From contig CAWAGG010000006.1 of the NCBI GenBank assembly GCA_963781595.1, forward strand, positions 1,860,001 through 1,924,000: a DNA stretch of 64,000 bases. Direction: 5' to 3'. The position numbers and the translations under genes are program-made. Below the pieces are notes generated by a model that searched no databases, was not told the origin of the DNA, and saw nothing but the letters and a program-made list of their open reading frames with translations. Origin of the DNA: JBEDUK01 sp963781595 (GTDB taxonomy: Bacteria > Actinomycetota > UBA4738). Of this stretch, positions 44,371-53,472 are shown one piece after another; positions within the stretch are counted from its first letter, which is position 1; the number at the start of each line of letters is the position of its first letter.

Positions 44371-44744
44371 AAGGCCTGGTCAACGTCCATCAGGTGTCAT
44401 CCATGCCGGCCAGGTAACGGGGGATCGGCGCGAAGCTCTCTCCCACGGTGGCCGGGCAGCCATCCACGGATCAGGTCGTCGCGTGAACATCGCACCCGTG
44501 ACGCTCACGGGCCCGCCAGGGACCGTGGTGCGTCTGCTGCTCGGGCGGATCGGCCGAGCAGATGCGGGATCGCAGGGCGTCACCATGGGGGGACGTGTGC
44601 AGCCTGAGGGGCCTCCGACCGCGCGGAGAAGGACCGGCGACGTCACCAGCGAGCGACGCTGCGTCGGCGGAGAAGCGGACCCCGGTCGGTCGAGCGCGGG
44701 AGCCGGAGGGGGTGAGCGTGGGTCCGTCGGAGCCGCCGCTCGCA
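44371..44744. other. about 370 bp without a supported gene
   Basis: A faint coding trace near 44497-44545 (VTLTGPPGTVVRLLLGRIG) resembles the C-terminal motif of mycothiol-dependent enzymes, without context. It is probably a remnant. Confidence 0.35.
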
Positions 44745-45530
44745 TCAACCGGACTTGAATCGCACCAGGAACGGTGGGGTTCCAGCGAGCTTGCCTCCGT
44801 CGATGACGAGGGTGGCGCCGGTCACGAAGGCGGCGGCCTCCGAGCACAGCCACACGACCGCGTCGGCCACCTCGTGGGGTTGACCGACGCGTTGCATCGG
44901 CATCGCGGCGGCAGCAGCCTGCTGAGCCGCCGAACCGGCTCGAGCGAGGGCATCGGTCAGGATCGGTCCGGGCGCGATCGCGTTGACCCGGATGCCCCGG
45001 TCACCGTAGTCGAGCGCGGCGACCTTCGTGAGCCCTTCGAGGCCGTGTTTCGCGCTGACGTATGCGGCCAGGCCACCCACGCCCTGGAGACCGGCGGTGG
45101 ACGAGATGTTGACGATAGCGCCGCCGCCGCTGCGCAGCATGGCCGGGATCTCGTGCTTCATCGCCAGGAAGACGCCCCGGAGGCTGGTCGCGATCCCCGA
45201 GTCGAACGACTCCACGGGCACCTCGGCGAGCGGGGTGGGCGGGTGGCCGCCGCCGGCGGCGTTGTTGCACGCGAAGTCGAGGCGACCGAGTTCCGACAGG
45301 ACGCGGTCGACCATGCGGGCGACCGCATCAGCGTCGGTGACGTCGGTCGGGATCGAGATCGCGACGCTGCCGGCGTCGCGCAGCTCACCGGCGAGCCGGT
45401 CGAGCGCGGCCTCGTCGCGTGCAGCGAGGCCCACCGCGGCGCCGGCCCGCGCGTACGCGCTGGCGACGGCCGCGCCGATGCCCCGGCTCGCGCCGGTCAC
45501 GAGCGCGACCTTCCCGTCGCAACCGGTCAT
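44745..45530 (-). CDS. SDR family oxidoreductase
   Basis: 261 aa classical short-chain dehydrogenase. The cofactor motif is TGASRGIG, followed by NNAAGGG (variant of NNAG). The catalytic Ser is in NISSTAG and the YxxxK motif is YVSAKHG. APGPILTDA and a C-terminal GATLVIDGG complete the fold. NAD(P)-dependent alcohol/ketone oxidoreduction is expected, substrate unknown. The ATG overlaps the stop of the deazaflavin-dependent nitroreductase gene by 4 nt, so the two are coupled and may act on the same compound. Downstream of tetR. Confidence 0.9.
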   Translation of the reverse strand: MTGCDGKVALVTGASRGIGAAVASAYARAGAAVGLAARDEAALDRLAGELRDAGSVAISIPTDVTDADAVARMVDRVLSELGRLDFACNNAAGGGHPPTPLAEVPVESFDSGIATSLRGVFLAMKHEIPAMLRSGGGAIVNISSTAGLQGVGGLAAYVSAKHGLEGLTKVAALDYGDRGIRVNAIAPGPILTDALARAGSAAQQAAAAAMPMQRVGQPHEVADAVVWLCSEAAAFVTGATLVIDGGKLAGTPPFLVRFKSG

Positions 45531-46042
45531 GATCCGGCCGGTCGGGTGGCGTCCGGCTCGTCCAGGTGCCAACGGACGATCCTGAAGCCGTACCGCAGCG
45601 CGGTCTCGAGCCGGGCCCGGTCGAGCCGCCCATCGGGTCCCTTCGCGATGCCCAGGAACCTGCGGACCATCGGGTTCGCGGCCGTCATGACACCGAGGAG
45701 CCGTTCGACCTCGTCGACGTCGCTCACCAGCTCCGGTCGTGCGAGGATGTCACGCCCTCGCAGCCGTATCCGTTCCGGATGGCCCTCCCGGAGGTTCAGC
45801 TTCCACGCGCCGCCGCCCGGTGTGAGCAGCGTCGCGCCCTCTCGGACGTAGCTCAGCGGCTGCCGATAGGACCTGCCCGTCTTGCGCCCGGTGAGGAACA
45901 CGAGCATCAGCCGACGGCCCAGGGGAGTAGCGAACGGGAGACCCAGAACCGCCCGCATCGGCACGTTGATCACGCGCATCGTCCGAGCCTGGATGCGCCG
46001 GCGGAGCGGGCGTTCCGGACGCGTGGCCCGTGGCTTCTCCAT
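45527..46042 (-). CDS. deazaflavin (F420)-dependent nitroreductase family protein
   Basis: 171 aa, split-barrel fold. LTGRKTGRSYRQPLSYV and LLTPGGGAWKLNLREG are the F420-binding elements of DDN-type proteins such as mycobacterial Ddn. The extended basic N-terminus (EKPRATRPERPLRRRIQAR) may contact membrane or DNA. It probably reduces quinones or other acceptors with F420H2. It lies 1 nt after the TetR stop and is coupled to the SDR gene. F420 use fits an actinobacterium. Confidence 0.82.
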   Translation of the reverse strand: MEKPRATRPERPLRRRIQARTMRVINVPMRAVLGLPFATPLGRRLMLVFLTGRKTGRSYRQPLSYVREGATLLTPGGGAWKLNLREGHPERIRLRGRDILARPELVSDVDEVERLLGVMTAANPMVRRFLGIAKGPDGRLDRARLETALRYGFRIVRWHLDEPDATRPAGS

Positions 46043-46043
46043 C

Positions 46044-46685
46044 TCAACCTCCCTCGATCGCGTAGTCGGAGATGCCGGCCTCCAGGCGCGCGAAGGCCCG
46101 CCCGGCCTGCGAGCGTGCGTCGATCACCAGCTTCGGACCTCGCCGTCCGGCGAGCACGCTGGCGCGGACATAGGCAACGAGCGCGCGATGCACCGCCATC
46201 AGCGCCCCGGCGACGCCCGACGGCTCGACGTCCTCCGCGCGTGCCCCCGTCTCGCCGGCGAGCAGATCGGCGAGACGCTGCGTGTAGCGAGCCACGATCT
46301 CCCGCTCGCGCACCTGGAGGGCGGGGCTCGCGACGATGAGGGCCGCCGCCTTCGCGATCACCTCCGCGTTCTCCTCGGTGGCGAGCCGGCTGCAGCTCTC
46401 GATCACGAGGAGGCGGAAGGCCTTCGGCGCCGAGACGCCATCGGGGCGCTCCCGCACCGCTTCGAGGAGCCGCTCCTCGAAGAATTCCATCTTGGCGAAG
46501 AAGAGGTCCTCCTTGGTCGGGTAGTGGTTGAAGACGGTCATCTCGGAGACGTCGGCAGCCCGGGCCACCTCCGCCACGGTGACGGCGTCGAAGCCGCGCT
46601 CGGCGAACAGACCCGACGCCGCCTCGAAGATCAGCTGGCGCGTCTGCTGCTTGTGACGTTCCCGCAGGCCCGTTCCCGTTCTCAC
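46044..46685 (-). CDS. TetR family transcriptional regulator
   Basis: 213 aa. The N-terminal helix-turn-helix is clear (TRQLIFEAASGLFAERGFDA, then VAEVARAADVSEMTVFNHYP), followed by a helical ligand-binding domain. Start GTG 46685 lies 6 nt after TACGAT (46692-46697, minus strand), so it is leaderless; the longer open frame upstream crosses AT-rich intergenic DNA and is not coding. The likely operator is at 46705-46723. It is expected to repress itself with the nitroreductase and SDR genes downstream, perhaps also the ABC pair. Confidence 0.88.
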   Translation of the reverse strand: MRTGTGLRERHKQQTRQLIFEAASGLFAERGFDAVTVAEVARAADVSEMTVFNHYPTKEDLFFAKMEFFEERLLEAVRERPDGVSAPKAFRLLVIESCSRLATEENAEVIAKAAALIVASPALQVREREIVARYTQRLADLLAGETGARAEDVEPSGVAGALMAVHRALVAYVRASVLAGRRGPKLVIDARSQAGRAFARLEAGISDYAIEGG

Positions 46686-46691
46686 GCGGCC

Positions 46692-46723
46692 ATCGTACCA
46701 GAACTTAGGGTCACTATACCTAA
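46692..46723 (-). promoter_or_regulatory. tetR promoter with an inverted-repeat operator
   Basis: TACGAT (46692-46697, minus strand) is the -10 box. TTAGG-N9-CCTAA at 46705-46723 lies just upstream in an unusually AT-rich stretch, where a repressor would block polymerase. Confidence 0.5.
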
Positions 46724-46764
46724 TAGAGAAACTACACGAATAGGGTCGCCCCAGGATCAGGGGT

Positions 46765-47570
46765 TCAATGAAGGTCGCGCCTCTGGAACGACCACCCACC
46801 GAGCACGAAGAGCGCGGTGGCAACGACCAGGGGGAGGATGAACGCCTCGAACCCGAATCCGGTCCGCAGCGGGTCGCCATCGATCAACCAGTGCCAGGGC
46901 ATGAGGTCGCGAGCGACCCGGAGCGCGCTCACCTCCTCGGCGAGACCTTGGATGACGAAGCCCGCCACCGCGAGCGCGGCGGTCACGCCGACGGCGAGCC
47001 CCGGGACCCGGTCCCACCCCCGATCGCGAACGCGAGCGCCCCGTACACGAGCGCCGCGATCGCGCTCGCCGCGGCGGCGGCCGCGATATGGTCGGGAGCG
47101 AGTCCCTGGGTGAGCTTCGTCGCGGGCGCGAGTACCAACAGGGTGACCAGACAGATCGCCGTCAGACCGGCGAGCATGACGACCAGCGCCCCGGCGCGCT
47201 CCAGCGCCACGCGCATGCGACCGATCGGATTGGCCAGGAGCAGCTCGAGGGTCCCGGCCGCCTCGTCCCCGCTCACGCTCCACGCGGCCACGCCGATCGC
47301 GAACACGAGCAGGGTGATCGGGAGGACGTTGGCGAAGAACTGGCTGTTGAGGTACCCGATGGGCGAGGTGATCAGGGTCTGTGGATCGAGTCCCAGAGCG
47401 GCCAGGACGCCGGGCGACAGCTGCGAGAACGTTTCGTCCAGCGAGGCATCGTTCCGAACCGTCGGATAGGCGATGGCGATGAGCGCGGAAAGGCTCGCGA
47501 GCCCCACCGACCACCACACGAGGCCGGTCCGACGCCTCCGGATCGCCTGTGCGAGCACGGTGAGCCTCAT
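46765..47570 (-). pseudogene. ABC-2 type exporter permease with one frameshift
   Basis: About 268 aa when joined, with six membrane helices. VSGDEAAGTLELLLANPIGR is the cytoplasmic signature of ABC-2 permeases. The frame breaks near 46996 in a G run (one G short): GTGSRG continues as LAVGVTAALAVAGFVIQGL in the next frame, ending WSFQRRDLH. Its start overlaps the ATPase stop by 4 nt (ATGA). A single homopolymer slip makes a sequencing error as likely as true loss. Confidence 0.8.
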
Positions 47571-48475
47571 CCGTCCGTCTCCGGTGCATAGAGCGAGACG
47601 AACAGATCCTCGAGATCGTCGGAGGAGCTGCGGACCCGGAGCAGTCCCGGCTGTGCGGCGGCGACGCGCATCGCCGGCCCGGCGGGCCCTTCGATGGTGA
47701 TGGACGCCGTGGTGCCGGAGATCTCCGAGCCGACCACCCCTGGGACCGCCGCGAAGAGCCCCTCGGGGATCGGATCCGCGTACCGCAGCTCCAGACGATG
47801 CCGCGCCTGATCGAGCAACCCCTCGACCATCGAGACCTTGAGCAGGCGTCCACGGCGGATCATGGCCACGCGCGTCGCGATCTGCTCCACCTCCGGCAGC
47901 ACGTGCGAGGAGAACAGGACCGTCGCGCCGCGCTGTGTCGCCTCATGCACCATGGTCACGAACTCGTGCTGCAGGAGCGGGTCGAGCCCGCTCGTCGGCT
48001 CATCGAGGATCAGGACGTCCGGGTCATGCATGAAGGCCTGAACCAGGCCCACCTTCTGGCGATTGCCCTTGGACAGCGTCGCGAAGCGCCGACCGGTCTC
48101 CAGGTGCAACCGATCAGCGAGGGCCTGGATGCGTCGGCCGTCGATGCCGCCCCGGAGCCTGGAGAACCACGCGAAGAGGTCGCGCGGCGTCATGTTCGGC
48201 TCGACGCGGAAGTCGCCGGGGAGGTATCCGATACGCCTGCGGATCGCGATGTCACGTCCCGGCCAAGTGCCGAGGACGCGACAGGTGCCGGACGTCGGCG
48301 ACAGGAAGCCCATGAGCGTGCGGATCGTCGTCGTCTTCCCGGCTCCGTTGGGGCCGAGGAAGCCCAGCACCTCGCCGGGCGCGGCGCTCAGGTTCAGGCC
48401 GGACACGGCGGTGAGCGAGCCGAACCGCTTGGTGAGGTCGTCGATCGCGATCGGTGGGGTCGCGGTCGGGGTCAA
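47567..48475 (-). CDS. ABC transporter ATP-binding protein
   Basis: 302 aa. Walker A GPNGAGKTT, Q-loop region, signature LSKGNRQK, Walker B VLILDEPTSGLD and switch SSHVLPE are intact. The C-terminal extension is typical of drug-export ATPases. It forms an exporter with the coupled permease. As read the start is TTG 48475, whose bases overlap the stop of a 14-codon frame beginning at ATG 48516. That ATG has a -10 box 8 nt before it and a palindromic operator, so either TTG is reached by coupling or one indel hides a longer N-terminus. Confidence 0.87.
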   Translation of the reverse strand: MTPTATPPIAIDDLTKRFGSLTAVSGLNLSAAPGEVLGFLGPNGAGKTTTIRTLMGFLSPTSGTCRVLGTWPGRDIAIRRRIGYLPGDFRVEPNMTPRDLFAWFSRLRGGIDGRRIQALADRLHLETGRRFATLSKGNRQKVGLVQAFMHDPDVLILDEPTSGLDPLLQHEFVTMVHEATQRGATVLFSSHVLPEVEQIATRVAMIRRGRLLKVSMVEGLLDQARHRLELRYADPIPEGLFAAVPGVVGSEISGTTASITIEGPAGPAMRVAAAQPGLLRVRSSSDDLEDLFVSLYAPETDG

Positions 48476-48516
48476 CGGACTGCGGCTCCACGGGCCCCCA
48501 ATGTGTCACTCTCCAT
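48472..48516 (-). CDS. 14-codon leaderless frame overlapping the ABC ATPase start
   Basis: ATG 48516 lies 8 nt after TATGCT (48525-48530, minus strand). It encodes MESDTLGARGAAVR and stops at TGA 48474-48472, overlapping TTG 48475. It may be a coupling mini-ORF or the real N-terminus of the ATPase displaced by an indel. Confidence 0.35.
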   Translation of the reverse strand: MESDTLGARGAAVR

Positions 48517-48524
48517 GCCCGCCT

Positions 48525-48547
48525 AGCATACCAACTGACTGGTCAGT
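48525..48547 (-). promoter_or_regulatory. promoter and palindromic operator of the ABC exporter
   Basis: TATGCT (48525-48530, minus strand) adjoins the perfect palindrome actgactggtcagt (48534-48547). Such sites upstream of -10 boxes are typical of TetR-family repressors. Confidence 0.55.
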
Positions 48548-48637
48548 CACTGAATCCGAACACCGAGGGTCGAGGACCCGCTCAAGGCGGATGAACCCAC
48601 GGCCACGGAGCCGATCGTCCCGAACCACCGACCCGAG

Positions 48638-51569
48638 CTAGCGCGTCGGCGAACGGCGGGCTGCCCCTGACGAGGAGGGGCCCGGCTCGCCCAGGAGGCC
48701 GAGTTCGGTGGCTCGACGAGCCGCCTCTGCGCGCGAGCGGCAATCCAGCTTGAGGAGGACGTTCTGCACGTGCATGTCGACCGTGCGCGGACTGAGGAAG
48801 AGCTCCCGAGCGATCTCTCGATTCGTCAGGCCGACGGTGACCAGCCGAACCACCTCCGTCTCGCGCCGCGTCAGGCCCCCGGCCCCGACGCCGCCGCCGA
48901 AGCGCCGGCCGACCCTTCGGTCGGCCTTCTCGCCGAGGGCCGAGACCTCCCCGCCAAGCCGCTCCACGAGCGGACGCGCCTTCAGCCGCTTGGCCAACCG
49001 GTGCGCCGCCACCAGCCGCTCCACCGCCTCATCGTTCCGTCCGGTCAGCACCAGCGCTCGCGCCGCACGCCGCTCGGACTGGATCCGCTCGTACGGTGCG
49101 CCGACGCTTCGAAGCAGCTCGAGCGCCCTGTCGAACTGCGCGATCGCAAGGTCGTGGTCGCCCTCCAAGAGCGCCGTCTCGGCGAGCCCGTGGGAGAAGG
49201 CCGAGAGCGCCTCGTCCTGCGGCGAATCCGTGGCGATCCGACCGAGGGCGGCCACACACGCCCGGGTCCCATCGATGTCGTTGCCCTCGGCGAGGAACGT
49301 GGTGGCCCACCGCAACGCACCGATCGCGTAGTGTCGCTCCTCCGTTCCGCTCCATCGCTCGAGGATCGCCCGGCACCGCTCGGCGGCCCTCTCTCGGTCG
49401 CCGTCGCCTTCGTCGATCACGGCGAGTCCCCACTCGGCGAGGAGCTCCATCGCCGCGAGCTCGATCCCGCGGGCCAGCGACGCCGACTCCAGCAGTAGGG
49501 GTCGAGCTCGGCGGGTCTGTCCACGAACACCGAGGATGGAGCCGAGTGTGCCGGTGGCCACCGCTCGCGCGTGCGGCGTGGAATCCGCGGAGGCGATGAC
49601 ACGGCGACAGAGCGCCGCGGCCCGGTCCCAGTCCCCCAGTTGGCGAAGCACCACCGAGAGGCACGCGAGGCACAGCTGCGCGGTCCCCAGCAACGTGTTC
49701 GCCTCGCAGAAAGCCGAATGCCGCGTCGTAGGTGTCCCTGGCGGCCGGGTAGTCCCCGGTGTGCTCCAGCGAGTCGGCCAACCGCTGATAGATCTCCGCG
49801 GCAGGTCCGGTGAGCCCCTCATCCAGCGCCATGGCCAGCGCGGTCCGAACGAGCCCCACCGCGTCCGCGCCTTCGCCCATCCGGGCCCTCACGTTGCCTT
49901 CGAGGGCCAGGATCCTCGCTTCCAGGTCGATCCGGCCGGCTTCCTTCGCGTCCTGGCGCGCGCGCTCCAGCAGGCCCAGCGCGGCGCGGAACCGGGCGGC
50001 GGAGCGGAGATGGGCGGCGGCGGACAGACGCTCGGCGGCGGCGTCCGCCGGTGCGTTGGCGGCGTCGAAGGCCGCGGCAGCCTGCTCCCGCCACGCGCAG
50101 TGCCTCCTCCCATCGCCCCTGCAGCTCGAGCGTCGGACGCGAGCCGGCGGCGGACCTCGCCCGAGCCGGTCGGGGTCGTCGCTCTCTCGCCGTTCCTCGG
50201 CCGCCTCGCGCCAGGCGGCGATCGCATCGCCGAGATCGCCGGCCAGCTCCGCGCAGGCGGCCAGGTGCTCGAGCAGGTCCAGGCGTTCGGGCTCCTCGAC
50301 CGCGTCCGGCCAGAGCTCGAGGGCTCGACGCGCGGCCCGGGCTCCGTCCCGGTACGCGTGGACGCGGTGGAAGGCATCGGGCAGCCGGCGACGAAGCGCG
50401 GCGGGCTCGCTCCGGCTCGCGGGCCTTGACCCAGTGCTCCGCCACGACCACGGCCGGGGCGCCGCTCGCTTCGAGCCGTTCGGCCACGGTCCGGTGCAGC
50501 TCGACGCGCCGGGTCCAGGGGAGCTCGCCGTAGAAGGCGTCGCGGATCAGCGCGTGGCGGAACGCCATCCGGTCAGATCCCGCTTCGACCGACGAGGCCG
50601 CGACGCACCAGCTCGTCGGGCCACCCCCGGAGGCCGGCCACGGCCGTCACCATCGACGGGGAGAACTCCTGGCCGGCGGCCGCGGCGCGCATCGCGGCGG
50701 TCCGAGCGTCGCGGTTCGAGGCCGGCCGCCTGCAGGAGCACCGCGTCCCGCACGCTGTCCGGCAGATCGGCAGGTCCTGGCCCTCGACCAACTCCGAGCC
50801 CGCGGCGCCCCGGCCTCAGCCGCCCTCCGGCCGCGAGCGCCGACCCGAGCTCCTCGACGAAGAACGGAACGCCGTCCGTTCGGTCGAAGACGGCGGCGGA
50901 CAGGGACGGGGACGCCATCGATCCCGAGCGTCGACCGCGAGCAGCTCCGCCGTCGTTTCGGCGTCGAAGGGTTCGATCACGATCTCATCGCAGCCGCCCG
51001 GCCCGGCGGAGCTCCGTCCGCATCCTGCGGATCGGGTGCGCCCTCGGGATGTCGTCGCTGCGATACGCCGCCAGGATCGCCACCGGCTCGCTCTCCAGCG
51101 ACCGGGCGAGGGCGCGGGAGGAGCTCCAGCGTGGCGTGGTCGGCCCACTGCAGGTCGTCGAGGAAGACCGTGACAGGGCCGTCGGCGGCCGCAAGGGCCA
51201 GCGCCGAGCGGATGGCCTCGAACAACGTCGCCCGATCGCCCGCCTCCGGTGCCAGGTCCGAGCTCCGGGAGCAGCGACGGCGAGATGCGACCGCAGCGGC
51301 TCCTCGACGCGGGCGCCCTGGACGCGGTGGAGTTGCCGGAGCGACCGCGGCGATCGGGCCGTACGGCGGGGTGCCGTCCTGGTTCCCGTCGCCCTCGACG
51401 GCGTCCTGGCCGAGGTCATCCAGGACGGCCCGGACCAGCATCGACTTGCCCACACCAGCCTCGCCGGCCAGGAGGAGCAGCGACGAGCGACCGGACCCGG
51501 AGCCGCCTCGGCGAGGAACGCCGCGAGCTCGGCTCGCTCCCGCGCTCGATCGACGAAGCGGCCGTTCAC
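48638..51569 (-). pseudogene. AAA ATPase-TPR-LuxR (LAL-type) regulator, multiply frameshifted
   Basis: Read across frames this is a ~970-aa regulator. It starts MNGRFVDRARERAELAAFL, with a P-loop region (VGKSMLVRAVLDDL), then VTVFLDDLQWADHATLELL (Walker B), MAFRHALIRDAFYGELPW, TPR-like repeats, and a C-terminal LuxR helix-turn-helix (LTRRETEVVRLVTVGLTNRE). The last ~390 codons are intact; upstream of ~49700 the frame changes repeatedly, roughly every 100-300 nt. Intact members are ATP-dependent transcription activators. Confidence 0.75.
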
Positions 51570-51651
51570 CCGGCCGAGAGCCTAGTCGGCCGGGCCGAGC
51601 GCTCGGCGACCCTGCTTCAGTCTCCCTACGCCGGTCATCTCGACCTCGGTC

Positions 51652-52024
51652 TCAGCCGGCGAAGGCGACCGTCCTGGCTCCGGCCACGACCTCTTCCACG
51701 ACCTTGGCGGCGCCGACGATCGTCGCGCCCTTCGCCAGGACGCTCCTCGCCGATGCCGCGCGGCTTCGTGCACGCGCCGCACAGCCACACCTGCCCGCCG
51801 TTGTCGACGAACTCGCCGAACAGGTCGCTTCGAGGGCCGGCAGCCCCGGCGAGGCGACGCCCTCGGTGCCGCCCTCGGTGCCCAGCCACACCGCCTCGAT
51901 CGTGCACAGCACGACCGCGTCCTGTCCGGCCGTGGCCGCGATGTTCGCCGCCACGAACGGGCAGCGTCGCCCGCTCGGGGTCCTCCTTGCCGTGGGTGCA
52001 GTTGAAGATCAGCTTCTCGCTCAT
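51652..52024 (-). pseudogene. DsrE family protein, frameshifted
   Basis: Across three frame changes a ~122-aa DsrE-type protein can be read: MSEKLIFNCTHGKEDPERAT, VAANIAATAGQDAVVLCTIE, FVDNGGQVWLCGACTKPRG, and a final KGATIVGAAKVVEEVVAG. The Cys pair in WLCGAC is in the expected place. DsrE-like proteins take part in sulfur transfer or redox handling. It overlaps the TusA-like gene upstream by 4 nt. Confidence 0.7.
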
Positions 52025-52649
52025 CGTCCTCGCTCCACCGTGATCAGGAGCCGCCCGTTCGCGGACGACTCGACCGAACGAACCGTGTGCCCCATCATCC
52101 GTGCGAGGGGCGGCAGGTCCTCCTTCGCCGCCGGGTCCGACGTCTCCACCACCAGCACGTCGCCGACCGGGATCGCCAGGACCCGCCGGCGGAACTCCTG
52201 GGCGAGCCCGTCGGCGCAGCCCGAGCGTCCCCGGCGTCGAACCGGTGCGTGCCCGCAGGGCGGGGCCATCTGCGACCCGTGGTTAGCCGGAACCCGGAGC
52301 ACAGCGCGTCGATCATGCGCGATCCGCCCGTCCTCGTCGATGTCCAGGTACGTCTGCTGCTCGACCACCTTCCACCCGTCCGGCTCGTGCAGCACGAAGC
52401 GGTACCGGGCCGACGTGCGGTCGGCGAGCGGTTCCACCTGGACGCTCCGGGCCTCCAGGACGTCGGCGTCACCGAACCAGTACAGGAACAGCGTGGCGAC
52501 CTCGACGCGCCGCCAGGTCTCGCCCGGTCCGCCCGGGATCAGGTACCGGAGACGAACGTCGGGTGCGCAGGGTGGCGACGATCCCGTCGCGGTCCCTCGC
52601 GGCGATGGCCTCGACGAACCGCTCGGCCGCTGCGCGTGCTCTCGTCCAT
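52021..52649 (-). pseudogene. NTF2-like domain plus TusA-like domain, frameshifted
   Basis: The start MDESTR (ATG 52649) is followed by a one-base shift. An NTF2/SnoaL-like domain then reads well (TWRRVEVATLFLYWFGDADV, then YRFVLHEPDGWKVVEQQTYL). After another shift a TusA-like domain follows (CADGLAQEFRRRVLAIPVGD, ETSDPAAKEDLPPLARMMGH). Two or three indels break it. The partner DsrE gene is coupled. Together they suggest a small sulfur-relay module. Confidence 0.65.
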
Positions 52650-53239
52650 GCGATGCAGCGTGCGCTCCCGGAGCGCTGCGAGCATCCGTAGGACTACCGT
52701 ATTTCCGGCTCGCGGGCGCTCGCCGAAGGCGCATCCGGCCCAGCGAACAGCGGCGCAGCGCCAGCTCGGGAACGACGCCGAACCGCTCCCAACGCTCCAC
52801 GGCCTCGCCGTACGCGGCGACCGCTGCTCGAGGAACGGTCGCCACGCCGCGAACAGCTCGTCGCGATCGGCGGAGGACGTGGCCTCGATGCCCAGGAGCG
52901 GCAACAGTGGCTGGCGCGACGAGGCGCGCTCGGGGGCTCTCCAGCGCCCAGAACGTGATGCCCTACCGTAGGGGAGGCAGCGGCCCTGGCGAACCGTCAC
53001 CTCGACGGGCAGGGCCTCGAGGTGGGACGTGAGCTCGGCCACGAGCCGGCTCTTGCCGATGCCCGGCTCGCCGACCACCGTGACCAGGCGGACCGAGCCG
53101 TTGCCGACCACCTCATCGAACAGGCTTTCCAGTAGGGCGAGATCGCCGTCGCCGCCTGCAGCGGCGTGGCGCATTCCTCGCAGAACTTCGCCTCTTGCCG
53201 GTTCTCGTGACCGCACGAAGGGCATATCGCCGTCGCCAT
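52650..53239 (-). pseudogene. zinc-ribbon AAA ATPase regulator, internally deleted and frameshifted
   Basis: ATG 53239 opens ATAICPSCGHENRQEAKFCE (zinc ribbon). After a shift the P-loop part reads LVTVVGEPGIGKSRLVAELT and VTVRQGRCLPYG. Only ~600 nt remain where relatives have 3 kb or more. The end (AYGEAVERWERFGVVPELAL) corresponds to the C-terminal TPR region, so the central ATPase and most TPRs are deleted. Members often carry cyclase domains; none is present here. Confidence 0.6.
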
Positions 53240-53472
53240 CCCTGGGTGAGACCATGCGACCGCGGTCCTTCCACGGAGTGCGGAGATCCCCATCGTCGCG
53301 GCCGTCGTCCCGGCGACCGGCCTCGAGGTAGGCGAACGCGCCCGGCCGGCTCGCGCGCGGCGTTCCGTCCCCGTTTGACGTGGCCCGCGCCGACATGCGA
53401 TGAATGCGCCCGCAGCGGCCGGGGCCGCTGCCCCTACGGACGTGGGGTGGCCATGCATGGGGGAGGTGTTGG

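Noticed and set aside
44497..44560. Mycothiol-enzyme-like peptide VTLTGPPGTVVRLLLGRIG
   Set aside because: Too short and without start, partner motifs or continuation.
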